56,695 nucleotides of DNA, taken from Desulfovibrio legallii. GTDB lineage: Bacteria; Desulfobacterota; Desulfovibrionia; Desulfovibrionales; Desulfovibrionaceae. Position numbers and translations under genes: made by a program. The notes beneath the pieces were generated by a model. The model made no database searches and was not told the DNA's origin. It saw only the letters and a program-made list of their open reading frames with translations. Below are positions 24,427 to 34,185 of the stretch, in pieces. Position 1 is the stretch's first letter, and every line of letters begins with the position of its first letter. The stretch covers positions 1 to 56,695 of the forward strand of contig NZ_FNBX01000019.1 in assembly GCF_900102485.1 (NCBI RefSeq), written 5' to 3'.

Positions 24427-25293
24427 ATGGCGTTGCTGCACAAGTCTCCGTATTCCTTGCCTCCGACGCAGTACGGCGGGGCGCGCAAACGGGTGTTCAT
24501 CGGGCTCATGCTGGGTTCGTGCCTGCTGTTGTGCGTGGTTCTGGCGGTGTTTCTCATTTTGCCCTGGACGGGGTTTCTGGGGGTGCGGCACTGGCTGCCG
24601 GCGGTGAGCGTTACGGTGGCGGTGGCGGGCATGCTGGCGGTGCTCTGGCTGTGCCTGAGCCTGGTTTTTCATATTTACACGGGCCGCCCTTTGCCGGGGT
24701 GCGGCGGTGTGCGCCATGTAACGGTGCGGCTGTTTTTTCCGCTCATGGAGCTGCTGGCCAAGCTGGTGGGCCTGGACAGGGCAGTGGTGCGGCGCTCCTT
24801 TGTGAAGGTCAACAATGAGATGGTGCTGGCGGCGCGCGGGCCGGTAAAGCCGGAAGCGCTGCTGGTGCTTTTGCCGCATTGCCTGCAGCGCAGCGCCTGC
24901 CCGCACCGGCTGGTGCACAATGCGGACCACTGCCGCCGCTGCGGGGCCTGCCCTGTGGGGGCGCTGCTGGAGCTGCGCGACGCCTACGGCGTGCGCCTGG
25001 CCATTGCCACGGGCGGCACCATTGCCCGGCGCATTGTGGTGCAGGCCCGGCCGCGCTGCATCATTGCCGTGGCCTGCGAGCGCGACCTGACCTCCGGCAT
25101 TCAGGACAGTTATCCCATTCCCGTGTTCGGGGTGCTTAACGAGCGGCCCCACGGCCCCTGCCTGGACACGCTGGCCCCGCTGGACGCCATTGAGTCCGCC
25201 ATCCGGCTGTTTCTTGGTCTGGGCCCCGCGCCGGGCGCGGCGCTTTCTCGCGCGGCCGCCGGAGCGGGGCGGAACGCAGGGGAGGGGCGCTGA
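24427..25293 (+). CDS. DUF116-family membrane protein
   Basis: A 288-residue protein. Two membrane segments lie at about 22-46 and 57-82. The soluble part has a cysteine-rich stretch (CLQRSACPH, then CRRCGACPVG) of the kind that could bind a metal or Fe-S cluster, then IAVACERDLTSGIQD, typical of DUF116. Function is not established. It shares its last base with the start of the RsmB-like gene (TGATG), a pairing that suggests a link to translation or RNA modification, which is inference. Confidence 0.78.
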   Translation: MALLHKSPYSLPPTQYGGARKRVFIGLMLGSCLLLCVVLAVFLILPWTGFLGVRHWLPAVSVTVAVAGMLAVLWLCLSLVFHIYTGRPLPGCGGVRHVTVRLFFPLMELLAKLVGLDRAVVRRSFVKVNNEMVLAARGPVKPEALLVLLPHCLQRSACPHRLVHNADHCRRCGACPVGALLELRDAYGVRLAIATGGTIARRIVVQARPRCIIAVACERDLTSGIQDSYPIPVFGVLNERPHGPCLDTLAPLDAIESAIRLFLGLGPAPGAALSRAAAGAGRNAGEGR

Positions 25294-26639
25294 TGGGTTT
25301 GCCGAAGGGCTGGAAAAGGCTGCGGCTTACGGCCCGCAATGCGGCTTTGCGGACCTTGCTGCTGACGGATGGCGGGCAGCCCGTGCAGGCGGCTCTGGAC
25401 GCCGTGCTGGCAACGACGGGCGCTGGCCGGGATGACGAGAGCTTGTCCGCGCGGGACAGACACTTGTGCGCGGAACTGGTCTACGGCTGCCTGCGGGCGG
25501 AAATCCGCCTTGACTATGTGCTGGGGCAGGTGCTGCCCCGGCCGGGGGATCTGCCGCGGCCTTTGCGGCATGTGCTGGCCCTTGGGGTTTACGGCCTGCT
25601 GCTGCAGGAGAAGGTGCCGGACCACGCCGTGCTGCACGAGGCCGTGGAACAAGCGCGGGCTTTGTACGGCCAGGGCCTGGCCCGGCTGACCAACGCGGCC
25701 CTGCGCGCGGTGCAGCGCCTGGGGGACGCCCCGCGCGGCGAGGATTTTTATGCCCAGGGCGCGGCGGACGCGCTGGCGGGCCTGGCCGTTTTTTGCGCGG
25801 CCCCGGAGTGGCTGGCGCGGCTGTGGGCTCAGGCCTACGGGGAGGCGGACGCGGCTCGGCTGCTGCGGCGCTCCTGCGCCCGGCCCTGGAGCGGCCTGCG
25901 GGTCAACGCCCGGCATGTGCGGGCCGCAGCCCTTTTGGCGGCCTTGCGGGCCCTGCCCGGCGCGACGGCCGTGGGCGCTTGGGGCGCGGCACTGGGGCCG
26001 GGAAAGCTGCCGGAGGCGGTTCTGGAGCGTCCTTTGGCCGCCTGGCAGGCCGAAGGGGCGCTCTCTTTTCAGGCCGCCGGTTCGCAGGTGGCGCTGGCGG
26101 CGCTGGGCGCGGCCGATCTGGCGGGCCCGGTGTGGGACATGTGCGCGGGCTACGGCGGCAAAAGTGCGGCGCTTCTGGAGCAGGGCGCGGCCGTGGGGCT
26201 CTGCACGGACAACAGCAGCGCTCGGCTGCGCTCCCTGCCGGGGCTCTGCCGCCGCCTGGGCCTGGACGCGCCGCCCGTGTGCCTGGCGGACGCCGCGCGG
26301 CCTCCTCTGGCCCGCTGGCGCGGGGATATGCTGCTGGACGTGCCCTGTTCCGGCCTGGGCGTGCTGGCCCGCCGCCCGGATATCCGCCGCCGCGGGCCGG
26401 AGCGCCTGACAACGCTGACCGCCCTGCAGGAACGTTTGCTGCGCAGCGCTGCAACGCTGCTGGAACCGGGCCGCCGCCTGGTTTACATTACCTGCACCCT
26501 GAACCCGGCAGAAAACGACCAGGCCGTGGCGCGGCTGCTCGGGGCCTGCCCTGGCCTGCGGCTGGAACAGACCTGGCAGACCCCCCACGACCACCCCTGG
26601 CTGGAAGGCATGTTCGGGGCGGTGCTGCGCAGGGGGTAG
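25293..26639 (+). CDS. rsmB: RsmB-like 16S rRNA cytosine-C5 methyltransferase
   Basis: A 448-residue protein. The N-terminal NusB-like domain (about 20-150) is followed by a Rossmann methyltransferase domain. DMCAGYGGKSAALL is the S-adenosylmethionine motif, LLDVPCSGLGVLARRPDIR contains the motif IV cysteine, and YITCTLNPAENDQ contains the motif VI catalytic cysteine. It is predicted to methylate a cytosine in rRNA. The family has several paralogues, so the exact target is uncertain. Confidence 0.85.
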   Translation: MGLPKGWKRLRLTARNAALRTLLLTDGGQPVQAALDAVLATTGAGRDDESLSARDRHLCAELVYGCLRAEIRLDYVLGQVLPRPGDLPRPLRHVLALGVYGLLLQEKVPDHAVLHEAVEQARALYGQGLARLTNAALRAVQRLGDAPRGEDFYAQGAADALAGLAVFCAAPEWLARLWAQAYGEADAARLLRRSCARPWSGLRVNARHVRAAALLAALRALPGATAVGAWGAALGPGKLPEAVLERPLAAWQAEGALSFQAAGSQVALAALGAADLAGPVWDMCAGYGGKSAALLEQGAAVGLCTDNSSARLRSLPGLCRRLGLDAPPVCLADAARPPLARWRGDMLLDVPCSGLGVLARRPDIRRRGPERLTTLTALQERLLRSAATLLEPGRRLVYITCTLNPAENDQAVARLLGACPGLRLEQTWQTPHDHPWLEGMFGAVLRRG

Positions 26640-26650
26640 CGCGTGAGGCT

Positions 26651-26668
26651 CGCCGCACATCTGCGGCG
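26651..26668. terminator. Short hairpin between convergent genes
   Basis: CGCCGCA / TGCGGCG with a 4-base loop lies in the 50-base gap between the convergent RsmB-like and GT2 genes. Position suggests a shared terminator, although the following GGAATTTG is only weakly T-rich. Confidence 0.4.
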
Positions 26669-26689
26669 GGAATTTGAAACGGTTTTTGG

Positions 26690-27700
26690 TCAGCGGCGCA
26701 GGGCGGCGGGCAGGGCGAAGTAGAGGCGGGCGGCCAGGTCAAAGCAGGCTCCTGGCAGGTAGCTGGCCCACCAGAAAAGGCGGTGCTTGCGGCTGGCGCT
26801 GCGCCAGGGGCGCAGCACGCTGCGGGCTGCGGCGTTGCGGCCCTGCCGCCAGAGGTCCACGGCCTTCTGGAAGGCGGCGCGGCGGGTCAGCAGGGCTGCC
26901 AGGTCGGCGTAGTCCGCATCATAGCCGGGGTAGAGGCGGCGGTGTTTGTCCAGGATGTACAGGGTTTCGTCCGCGAACTGGCCGAATTTGCGGAAGGTGG
27001 TGTTGGCCCCGTGCACGCGCCAGAGGGTCAAGGGGGCGTCCACATGGTCCAGTTCCCAGTCGTGGGCGATGCGGTAGAAGACGTCGGCCTCTTCGCAGAC
27101 GTTGAGGCTCTCGTCAAACCAGCCGCCGTTTTCGCCCGTGCCGGGGGCCACGCCTTTGGGGGAAAGGCCCGTGAGGGCCGTGGCCCGGATCATGGCGGAG
27201 GACATGGAAATCCACTGTCGCTCCATAAGGGCGGCAAAGGCCATGCCCCGCTGGGGCGCGGTGGCGGCAAAAAGGCGGCGGCGCATGCCCCGGCCGTCGA
27301 AGATTTCCGTATCAGTGCAGACCAGGCCCACGCGGGGGTTGGCATCGAAGAGCGCCATCTGGGCCGCCAGTTTTTCCGGCCGCCAGAGGTCGTCGCAGTC
27401 CAGAAAGGCCAGGCAGCGGCCGCGGGCCTGGGCCAGGGCCAGGTTGCGGCCCGCGCCCAGGGGCACAATGGTTTCGCCCCGGAAGTAGCGCACCTTGGGG
27501 CCGTAGCTCTGGGCAATGGCGGGGCTTGCGTCTGTGGAGGCGTTGTCCCAGAAAATAACCTCAAAATCCGTAAAGGTCTGGGCCATGAGGCTGTCCAGAG
27601 CTTCCCGCAGATGGCGGGAGCTGTTCAGACAGTTCATGACGACCGAAACGGCCGGGGCCTCCGGGGCCAGGGCGGGGCTGGGCGCGGCGTGAGCGGCCAT
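26690..27700 (-). CDS. Family 2 glycosyltransferase
   Basis: A 336-residue GT-A enzyme. VSVVMNCLNSSRHL near residue 19, VIFWDNASTDAS and the metal-binding LDCDDLW are standard GT2 motifs. It would transfer a sugar from a nucleotide-sugar to a glycan or lipid carrier at the cytoplasmic membrane. It follows the DegT aminotransferase gene by five bases, so the two probably make or add an amino sugar in a surface polysaccharide or flagellin glycan. Confidence 0.85.
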   Translation of the reverse strand: MAAHAAPSPALAPEAPAVSVVMNCLNSSRHLREALDSLMAQTFTDFEVIFWDNASTDASPAIAQSYGPKVRYFRGETIVPLGAGRNLALAQARGRCLAFLDCDDLWRPEKLAAQMALFDANPRVGLVCTDTEIFDGRGMRRRLFAATAPQRGMAFAALMERQWISMSSAMIRATALTGLSPKGVAPGTGENGGWFDESLNVCEEADVFYRIAHDWELDHVDAPLTLWRVHGANTTFRKFGQFADETLYILDKHRRLYPGYDADYADLAALLTRRAAFQKAVDLWRQGRNAAARSVLRPWRSASRKHRLFWWASYLPGACFDLAARLYFALPAALRR

Positions 27701-27705
27701 GACCG

Positions 27706-28851
27706 TCAGCTCAGGGCCGCCGCAAGGGCGTCGCAGACCGCGTCCACGTCCGCGTTGCTCAGGCCGGGGTGCAGGGGCAGGGTCAGGATCTGGGCGTAGA
27801 GGGCTTCCGTCACGGGCAGGCTGGGGCTGCCGCCGCCGAAAAAGCTCAGCAGGTGGTTGGGCTTGTAGTGCACGCCCGTGGGGATGCCTTTGTCTGCCAG
27901 GGCGCGGACCACGGCGTCTTTGCGGCCGTCCAGCACGCGCACGGGCAGGATGTGGGGCACGATGTGGTCCTGGGGATCCGTGGCGAACAGGCGCAGGCCC
28001 TTCACCGGGGCAAGGCGCTGGGCGTAGCGGGCGGCCAGGGCGCGCCGCGCCGGGGCGAATTCGTTTTCCAGGCGGCCCAGCTGCACGCGGCCCACGGCGG
28101 CCATGATGTTGCTCATGTGGTAGCGCCAGCCCTGGCGTTTGACGTCCGGATCCCAGGAGCGCGTGCCGGAAAAGCGCTTCTGGGCGTCGTTTTCCACCGA
28201 GAGCAGGCGGGCGTCCGAGGCCAGGCGGGCCACTTCGGGGTCAAAGGCGACCAGGCAGCCGCCTTCGCCGCAGGTGATGTTCTTGATGCCGTCGAAGCTG
28301 AAGCAGACCACGTCGCCGAAGCTGCCGATTTTGCGGCCGTGGCGCAGGCAGCCGAAGGCGTGGGCCGCGTCTTCCACCACGCGCAGGCCGTGGCGGCGGG
28401 CAAAGGCGTAAACTTCTTCCAGCTGCCAGGGATTGCTGGCGTAGTGCACGGGCATGACGGCGATGGTGCGGGGGCTTAAGCGGCGGGCGGCGTCCTTAAG
28501 GTCCAGGGTGCCCGTTTCTTCCAGAACGTCGCAGGCCACGGGGCGGCAGCCCGCGGCGCTGATGGCCTGGAAGGAGGCCACAAAGGTCAGGCTGGGCACC
28601 AGCACCTCTGGTTTGCCGTCCTGGAGGCCGCAGCCGGCGGCCACGGCGTCCACGGCCAGGTGCAGGGCCGCGGTGCCGGAATTGACGGTCACCACCTGCG
28701 CGGGCGCCACGCCCAGGTAGGCGGCCAGCTCTTCTTCAAAGCGGCGCACTTCCGCGCCCATGCCCAGATAGCCGTCCTCCAGCAGGACGCGCGCCACGGC
28801 GCGCGCCTCCGCCTCGCCCACGATGGACCGGGACAAACGCATGGCCGACAT
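27706..28851 (-). CDS. DegT/DnrJ/EryC1/StrS aminotransferase
   Basis: A 381-residue PLP enzyme that aminates keto-sugars. VNSGTAALHLA near residue 56 and EDAAHAFGC near 160 match the family. The PLP lysine is K190 in SFDGIKNITCGEGG. It would act on a nucleotide-activated keto-sugar; the substrate cannot be read from sequence. It is the first gene of a pair with the GT2 gene and follows cheW by 19 bases. Confidence 0.87.
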   Translation of the reverse strand: MSAMRLSRSIVGEAEARAVARVLLEDGYLGMGAEVRRFEEELAAYLGVAPAQVVTVNSGTAALHLAVDAVAAGCGLQDGKPEVLVPSLTFVASFQAISAAGCRPVACDVLEETGTLDLKDAARRLSPRTIAVMPVHYASNPWQLEEVYAFARRHGLRVVEDAAHAFGCLRHGRKIGSFGDVVCFSFDGIKNITCGEGGCLVAFDPEVARLASDARLLSVENDAQKRFSGTRSWDPDVKRQGWRYHMSNIMAAVGRVQLGRLENEFAPARRALAARYAQRLAPVKGLRLFATDPQDHIVPHILPVRVLDGRKDAVVRALADKGIPTGVHYKPNHLLSFFGGGSPSLPVTEALYAQILTLPLHPGLSNADVDAVCDALAAALS

Positions 28852-28870
28852 ACACAGCCTCCTTGTGGGG

Positions 28871-29389
28871 CTAGCCCACTTCGGCCTTCGTGTCGCTCAA
28901 TAACGTGTCCAGGTCAAGCAGAATCAGCAGCCGGTCGTCCAGCTTGCCCACGCCGCGGATGTATTCCGAGCCTATGCCGCAGACCACGGGGGGCGCGGGC
29001 TCCACGGTGGAGGCGGGGATGCGCAGCACCTCGGAGACGCCGTCCACCAGAAAGCCCACGATTTTCTGGTTGAATTCCATGACCACAATGCGGGTGCGGC
29101 TGTCGCGTTCCACCGGGGGCAGGTTGAAGCGGGTGCGCATGTTGATGACCGGAATGACCTTGCCGCGCAGGTTGATGACGCCCTCAATATAATTGGCCGC
29201 GTGCGGGACCATGGTGATCTGCATGGGGCGGATGATCTCCTGCACCGAGAGGATGTCTACGCCGAACTCCTCGTCGCCGATGTGGAAGGTGACCAGCTGC
29301 AGCAGGTTGTCCTCATGGGCGGGCGCGGCGGCGGATGCCGCCGGGGACGCGCCAGGGGCGTTGGGTGGCGTGGGTGTGGTCTGCGTCAT
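28871..29389 (-). CDS. cheW: CheW-like chemotaxis coupling protein
   Basis: A 172-residue protein. After a proline and alanine-rich N-terminal stretch of about 25 residues, the CheW domain begins LVTFHIGDEEFGVDI. NLRGKVIPVINMR and GFLVDGVSEVLRIP are the conserved segments. It links chemoreceptors to CheA in the cytoplasm. No receptor or cheA is beside it; the neighbours are sugar-modifying genes and a histidine kinase. Confidence 0.92.
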   Translation of the reverse strand: MTQTTPTPPNAPGASPAASAAAPAHEDNLLQLVTFHIGDEEFGVDILSVQEIIRPMQITMVPHAANYIEGVINLRGKVIPVINMRTRFNLPPVERDSRTRIVVMEFNQKIVGFLVDGVSEVLRIPASTVEPAPPVVCGIGSEYIRGVGKLDDRLLILLDLDTLLSDTKAEVG

Positions 29390-29491
29390 AATGGTGCCTC
29401 CGTCTTTTCCGGGGATGTCCGGCCCCAGGCGTTCGCGCGGGGCGGACCATAAGCCGCCGCGCCTATCTTATCGGCAAGCTGCGGCAGGACT

Positions 29492-30319
29492 TCAGGCCTT
29501 TGCTTCCCAGCTTTGGGCCAGGGCGCGCTCGTCGGGCCGCAGCCAGTCAAGCCAGACCCGGCGCATGTAGTCAAAATGGTTGATGCGCAAATCCGCCAGG
29601 GGGCCGTGCGTCTGCCAGGGCTTGGGCCCGTGGAAGTGGACAATGTGCGCGGCGGCGCGGCATTCTTCCCGGTAGGGCGGGCAGTTCCAGCGGTCTTCCA
29701 GGCGGGTGATGCGCTTGCCGAAAAAATAGTTCAGCAGGGATTGGTCCAGGTTGCCTATGTTCCGTTCGTTTTGCCGGCAGAAGGCCAGAAAGTGCTCAAT
29801 AAGCCCGTGCCGCCGCAGGCGATCCAGGTTGAACAGCGCCACGCCGCTGGAAAAGGTCCAGATGGGAAAAGGCATGGGCGTCACATATTCGCGGCCCTGA
29901 TACGTATAGCGCAGTTCCTGGTGCGGATGGAAGAAAGGGGCGGTGTACTCCCTGGCCATGGCCATATGGCGCGGGGTCAGGGCCAGGAGTTCGTCCAGGG
30001 GGCGGCGGAAGAGTACGTCCGTATCGCAGTAGAGCGCCAGGGGGTCGCGGCTGAGCTCTGGCAGCAACGCCAGCTCCAGTTTGAGGAAGCAGCCCGCGCA
30101 GCGTTGTCCTTTGGGGGAGAGTGCGTCCGGCGTGATGCGGGGCTTGTGGCGCGCTACGGGGATGTTTTCCGCGGCCAGGGCCGCCAGAAGGGCGTCGTCC
30201 GCGCCGGCGTAGACGCAAAGGCACTCCGCGTGGGGCTGCACGGCCCTGAGGGAGCGCACCGCCGCCTTGAGCAGGAGCAGGTAGGCGGGCTTGTCGTCCA
30301 GGCAGAAGACCACTTTCAT
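29492..30319 (-). CDS. Family 8-like glycosyltransferase
   Basis: A 275-residue protein. The metal-binding DTD (99-101) sits in LYCDTDVLFRRPL, GNLDQSLLNY resembles the GT8 acceptor region, and HFHGPKPW near residue 230 is the typical HxxGxxKPW motif. It would transfer a hexose from a nucleotide sugar. The start codon overlaps the stop of the hybrid kinase gene (ATGA), so it is translated with it, which is an unusual pairing. Confidence 0.75.
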   Translation of the reverse strand: MKVVFCLDDKPAYLLLLKAAVRSLRAVQPHAECLCVYAGADDALLAALAAENIPVARHKPRITPDALSPKGQRCAGCFLKLELALLPELSRDPLALYCDTDVLFRRPLDELLALTPRHMAMAREYTAPFFHPHQELRYTYQGREYVTPMPFPIWTFSSGVALFNLDRLRRHGLIEHFLAFCRQNERNIGNLDQSLLNYFFGKRITRLEDRWNCPPYREECRAAAHIVHFHGPKPWQTHGPLADLRINHFDYMRRVWLDWLRPDERALAQSWEAKA

Positions 30320-33138
30320 GGCCGGGCTTCCTCCTCTGAGCGGGCGGCGGCCTCCAGTTTTTCCAGCAGCAGTTCCGTGCGGCGGGCCATGCCTTCGGTG
30401 TCGAAATCGCGGAGCCGGTGCAGGACTTCCGTCACGTCCCCGGCGTAGGGCGTGCCTTCCACCAGGGGCACAAAGCGGGCCAGGGTCGCCTCTGCGCTGC
30501 CCCAGTCCGTGATCATGCGTTCGGGCAGAGTTTCCAGCAGGGCGAACAGCTCCCAGCGGCGGGCCGCAGAAAGGCAGAGCCGCCCGTCCGTGGCTGTTAC
30601 GCTGTGCCCCTGCAGGGTGCTGATGCAGGCCAGGGCCTCGGCCATGCTGTGGGCAAAGTCCGCCATGAGCGCCGGGGGCGGCGCGCTGTGGGGCAGGTTG
30701 GCCTCCATAGCCGCAGTGAGCTTGCGGATGCGCTCCACCCCCAGGTTGGCGGCCACGCCTTTGACCGTATGGGCCAGGCGCGCGGCGGCGCGGTAATCCC
30801 CGGCGGCCAGGAGACCTTCCAGCTCGCGCGGGCTGTCGCCGTAGTGCTCCATGAAGCGCAGCAGCAGGTCGTGGTACAGACGGTTGTTGCCGCCCACGGT
30901 GGCGAGCCCGGCTTCAAAATTGACGGGCGGCGTCTGCGCCGCTGCGTCAGCCGGGCCTGCCGCTGCCGCATGGGGGTCGGCGTCCGCCGCCTTTGCGGCC
31001 TGCGGCAGCGGGGCGGGTTCACCGGGCGCGGGCGGGGCCGCCGTCTCCTGCGGGGCGTCGGGCCGGGCGGGCAGCCCGTCGGGCAGGCAGCGGCACAGGG
31101 CGTCGTAAAGGGCGGCCGGGTCCACGGGTTTGGTCAGGTAGTCGTTCATGCCCACGGTTTTGCCGTCGTGGCGCGAGGCCGCGTCCGTGTGGGCGGTCAT
31201 GGCAATGACGGGCAGGCGGGCAGGGGAATAGCCCATGGCGCGGATGCGGCGGGTGGCTTCCAGGCCGTCCATGACCGGCATCTGCACGTCCATGAGCACG
31301 ACGGAAACGTCGCCGCGGCGCACCGCCTCCAGGGCTTCCTGGCCGTTGGCGGCCAGGCGCACTTCCAGGCCCGCCCGGAGGAGCAGCTCCTGGGAAATCT
31401 GGGCGTTGATTTCGTTGTCGTCCACTACCAGCGCCACAGGGCGTTCCTGGGCCGGGGCCGGAGCGGGCGCGACCGCCGCCGCGGCCTGAGGCGGCGCGAA
31501 GGTCAGGGAGAAAAAGAAGGCCGTGCCCTTGCCGGGCGTGCTTTCCACCTGCAGTTCCCCGCCCATAAGGTGCACCAGTTGCCGGGCCAGGGCCAGGCCC
31601 AGGCCCAGGCCGTTGCCCGCGCGGGTCAGGGATTCGTCCCCAGGGGTGAAGGGCTCGAAAATGGTGGCAAGCTGCGCCGGGCTCATGCCCGGACCGGTGT
31701 CGGACACTATAAAGCGCAGGCGCGGCCCGGCGGCGGGGTCTGGAGCCGCGTTGGCGGGGTCGGGCAGCACCCGGCATTCCACAACGCCCTGGCGGGTATA
31801 GCGCACGGCGTTATCCAGCAGAATGCGCAGGGCTTCTTCCAGGTGGCGTTCGTCCCCTGTGACGGCGGCGGGCAGGTCGGGGTCAAGGGCTACGCGCAGG
31901 TCCAGCTGTTTTTCCAGGGCCGCCCCGGCCACGCTCTGGCGCAGGAGCTCCACGAATTTGGCCAGCACAAAGGGCTGGGGCTCCATCTGCACAATGCCTT
32001 CGCTGGCGTTGGAAAAGTCCAGGATGCGGTTGACCATGTCCAGCAGCACGCTGCCGGATTTGTTGATCTGCGCCAGGTAGTCGCGCTGCACGCCGCTGAG
32101 CTCCGTTTGCAGGCTCAGGTAGCTCATGCCGATGATGGCGTTGAGCGGGGTGCGGATTTCATGGCTGACGCGGCGCAGAAAGTCGTCCTGCACCCGGGAG
32201 GCCCGCTGGGCCAGCTCCAGGGAGGTGAGGGCCTGAGTCCTGGCCTGCACGGCCTGCCTGCGGTTGTTGTGGGCTGTGAGCTCCGCCGCCTTGAGCTCGT
32301 TGATGCGGGCGAACAGCGTGGCCTGCATGCCCTGCAGGGCGGCAAACATGCCGGAGAGCTCGTCCTGGTGCGTCAGGCGCAGGGGCGATGGATCTTTGCC
32401 GGCGGCCACGGCCGCCGCGTAGCGGCTTACGGCCCGCAAAGGGCGCACCACCCGCGTGTGGCAGACGTACATGTTGACCACCGCGCTCACGGCCAGCAGG
32501 CCCAACCCCGCCAGCACCGCGGCCAGCAGGGGGAGGAGGCCGGCCTGGCGCGCCGCAAGCTCATTGAGGAACGTGCCGCGCCATTCCTCGCGCAGGGCGC
32601 GCAGGCGGGCTTCCAGCTTCAGGGGCAGGCGGTCCAGACCCGTGCTGCGGAGCATGCGCCGCGCGCCTTCCGGGTCCGCCGGGCGCCCTTCGGCTTTGGC
32701 CTGGCCCAGGGCGCGGCCTACGGTGGTTTCCGTCAGATAGGCGATCTGCGCCGTTGCATCGAGCAGTTCGCGCAGCTGAGTCAGAATTTCCGGCGGGGCG
32801 TGGAGGCCGTCAGCCAGGGCGCTCAGAGAAATTTTTTGTCCTGGGGCCAGGCGGGAGTTTGCCGGGCGCGGCGCTTCCCCGCGGATGACCTCCACGCCCT
32901 GCCGCCAGGCCTCCAGGCTGGACCTGTCGCCCGTAACCACAAAGGCCAGGGCGTCGGCATAGGCCTGCTGCACGGTGGAGCCCATTTCGCCCAGCAGAGT
33001 CTCAAAATGGGAAAACTCGCGCACCATACCGTTGAGCGCGTGCTGCCCCCGCGCCAGCCAGAGCAGGCCGGTTGCCAGAACGGCCAGCAGCGCCAGCTGG
33101 GTAATGTTGGCCATGCGGAACAGACCACGGATGCTCAT
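30316..33138 (-). CDS. Hybrid sensor histidine kinase with receiver and HPt domains
   Basis: A 940-residue membrane protein. The ATG at 33138 follows GGAGGCGAGG; the frame continues upstream without support. Order: TM1 (about 11-29), periplasmic domain (30-196), TM2 (197-224), HAMP-like region (228-280), HisKA with H326 in RRVSHEIRTP, HATPase with N443, DTGPGM and GLGLGLA, receiver with D573, D574, phospho-acceptor D617 and K670, an Ala/Pro linker, and HPt with H790 in LAHTVKG. This gives a full internal phosphorelay. The signal and the output partner are unknown. It is co-translated with the GT8-like gene. Confidence 0.92.
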   Translation of the reverse strand: MSIRGLFRMANITQLALLAVLATGLLWLARGQHALNGMVREFSHFETLLGEMGSTVQQAYADALAFVVTGDRSSLEAWRQGVEVIRGEAPRPANSRLAPGQKISLSALADGLHAPPEILTQLRELLDATAQIAYLTETTVGRALGQAKAEGRPADPEGARRMLRSTGLDRLPLKLEARLRALREEWRGTFLNELAARQAGLLPLLAAVLAGLGLLAVSAVVNMYVCHTRVVRPLRAVSRYAAAVAAGKDPSPLRLTHQDELSGMFAALQGMQATLFARINELKAAELTAHNNRRQAVQARTQALTSLELAQRASRVQDDFLRRVSHEIRTPLNAIIGMSYLSLQTELSGVQRDYLAQINKSGSVLLDMVNRILDFSNASEGIVQMEPQPFVLAKFVELLRQSVAGAALEKQLDLRVALDPDLPAAVTGDERHLEEALRILLDNAVRYTRQGVVECRVLPDPANAAPDPAAGPRLRFIVSDTGPGMSPAQLATIFEPFTPGDESLTRAGNGLGLGLALARQLVHLMGGELQVESTPGKGTAFFFSLTFAPPQAAAAVAPAPAPAQERPVALVVDDNEINAQISQELLLRAGLEVRLAANGQEALEAVRRGDVSVVLMDVQMPVMDGLEATRRIRAMGYSPARLPVIAMTAHTDAASRHDGKTVGMNDYLTKPVDPAALYDALCRCLPDGLPARPDAPQETAAPPAPGEPAPLPQAAKAADADPHAAAAGPADAAAQTPPVNFEAGLATVGGNNRLYHDLLLRFMEHYGDSPRELEGLLAAGDYRAAARLAHTVKGVAANLGVERIRKLTAAMEANLPHSAPPPALMADFAHSMAEALACISTLQGHSVTATDGRLCLSAARRWELFALLETLPERMITDWGSAEATLARFVPLVEGTPYAGDVTEVLHRLRDFDTEGMARRTELLLEKLEAAARSEEEARP

Positions 33139-33267
33139 GCCTCGCCTCCGGTGCGGCCCCTCCCCGCGGCGCGCGGCAGGGAGGGTTCTTCTTGAAGTTC
33201 CCCCAAGCATGCCATAGGCTGCCGCAAAAATCACCTCCAACCGGCACTGCCGTCCCCCCCGGTCGCC

Positions 33268-34185
33268 ATGTCCCCCACCCGATCCACCCTGCTGCCCCAT
33301 CTTGCCCTGCTTACGGCCATGGCCTTCTGGGGCTCCACCTTTGTGGTTCTGCGCGTGGCGCTTGCCGCGTTCACGCCCCTGCAGACCATGACCGGCCGCA
33401 TGCTGGTGGCCTGCCTGGCCCTGCTGCCCTTCTGGCCGCGCCTGTTCCGGGAGCTGCGGCGCAACGGGCACTGGGGCCTGCTCGCCCTCATGGGCCTCTG
33501 CGAGCCCTGCCTGTTTTTTTTGTTTGAGACCCACGCCCTGGGCCTGACTACGGCCTCCCAGGCTGGCATGGTCACGGCCCTGCTGCCCATGCTGGTGGCC
33601 GCCGCGGCGTATGTGGCCCTGGGGGAGCGCTCCGGCCCGCGCGTGTGGCTGGGCTTTGCCCTGGCCGTGGGTGGCGTGGTCTGGCTGAGCGGCACGGCCA
33701 CCGCCGAAGCCGCCGCCGTCAATCCGGCCCTGGGCAACCTGCTGGAAGCCGCGGCCATGTGCTGCGCCACGGGCTATACCCTGCTGGCGCGCCGGCTCTC
33801 GCCTTTTTACAGCCCACTGTGCATTACGGCCGTACAGGCCGCCGCAGGGCTGATTTTTTTCAGCCTGCTGCTCTGTTTTGTGCCTGAAAGCCCCGCCAGG
33901 GTAGATCTGGGGCGGACTTTTCCCGCCTGGGCCCCCTGGGCCTGCGTGCTCTATCTGGGGGGCTGCGTGACCTTTGCCGGGTACGGCCTGTACAACCTGG
34001 GGGTCAACCGTCTTTCCGCCGGGCGGGCCGCGGCCTACACCAACCTGATTCCAGTTTTTGCCTTGTTTTTCGGCATCCTGCTGCTGGACGAACGCCTTAA
34101 CCCCGGCCAGTACGCTGGCGCGGCGCTCATTGTGGCGGGCGTGGCGTGCAGCCAGCGGCGCGGAGGAACGGGAAGGAGGCCATAA
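33268..34185 (+). CDS. EamA-family (DMT) membrane transporter
   Basis: A 305-residue protein with about ten hydrophobic segments in two homologous halves. The first begins LLTAMAFWGSTFVVLR; the second ends with PVFALFFGILLLDERLN, the typical EamA end. It probably exports or imports a small metabolite. It is divergent from the kinase gene with a 129-base shared upstream region. Substrate unknown. Confidence 0.88.
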   Translation: MSPTRSTLLPHLALLTAMAFWGSTFVVLRVALAAFTPLQTMTGRMLVACLALLPFWPRLFRELRRNGHWGLLALMGLCEPCLFFLFETHALGLTTASQAGMVTALLPMLVAAAAYVALGERSGPRVWLGFALAVGGVVWLSGTATAEAAAVNPALGNLLEAAAMCCATGYTLLARRLSPFYSPLCITAVQAAAGLIFFSLLLCFVPESPARVDLGRTFPAWAPWACVLYLGGCVTFAGYGLYNLGVNRLSAGRAAAYTNLIPVFALFFGILLLDERLNPGQYAGAALIVAGVACSQRRGGTGRRP

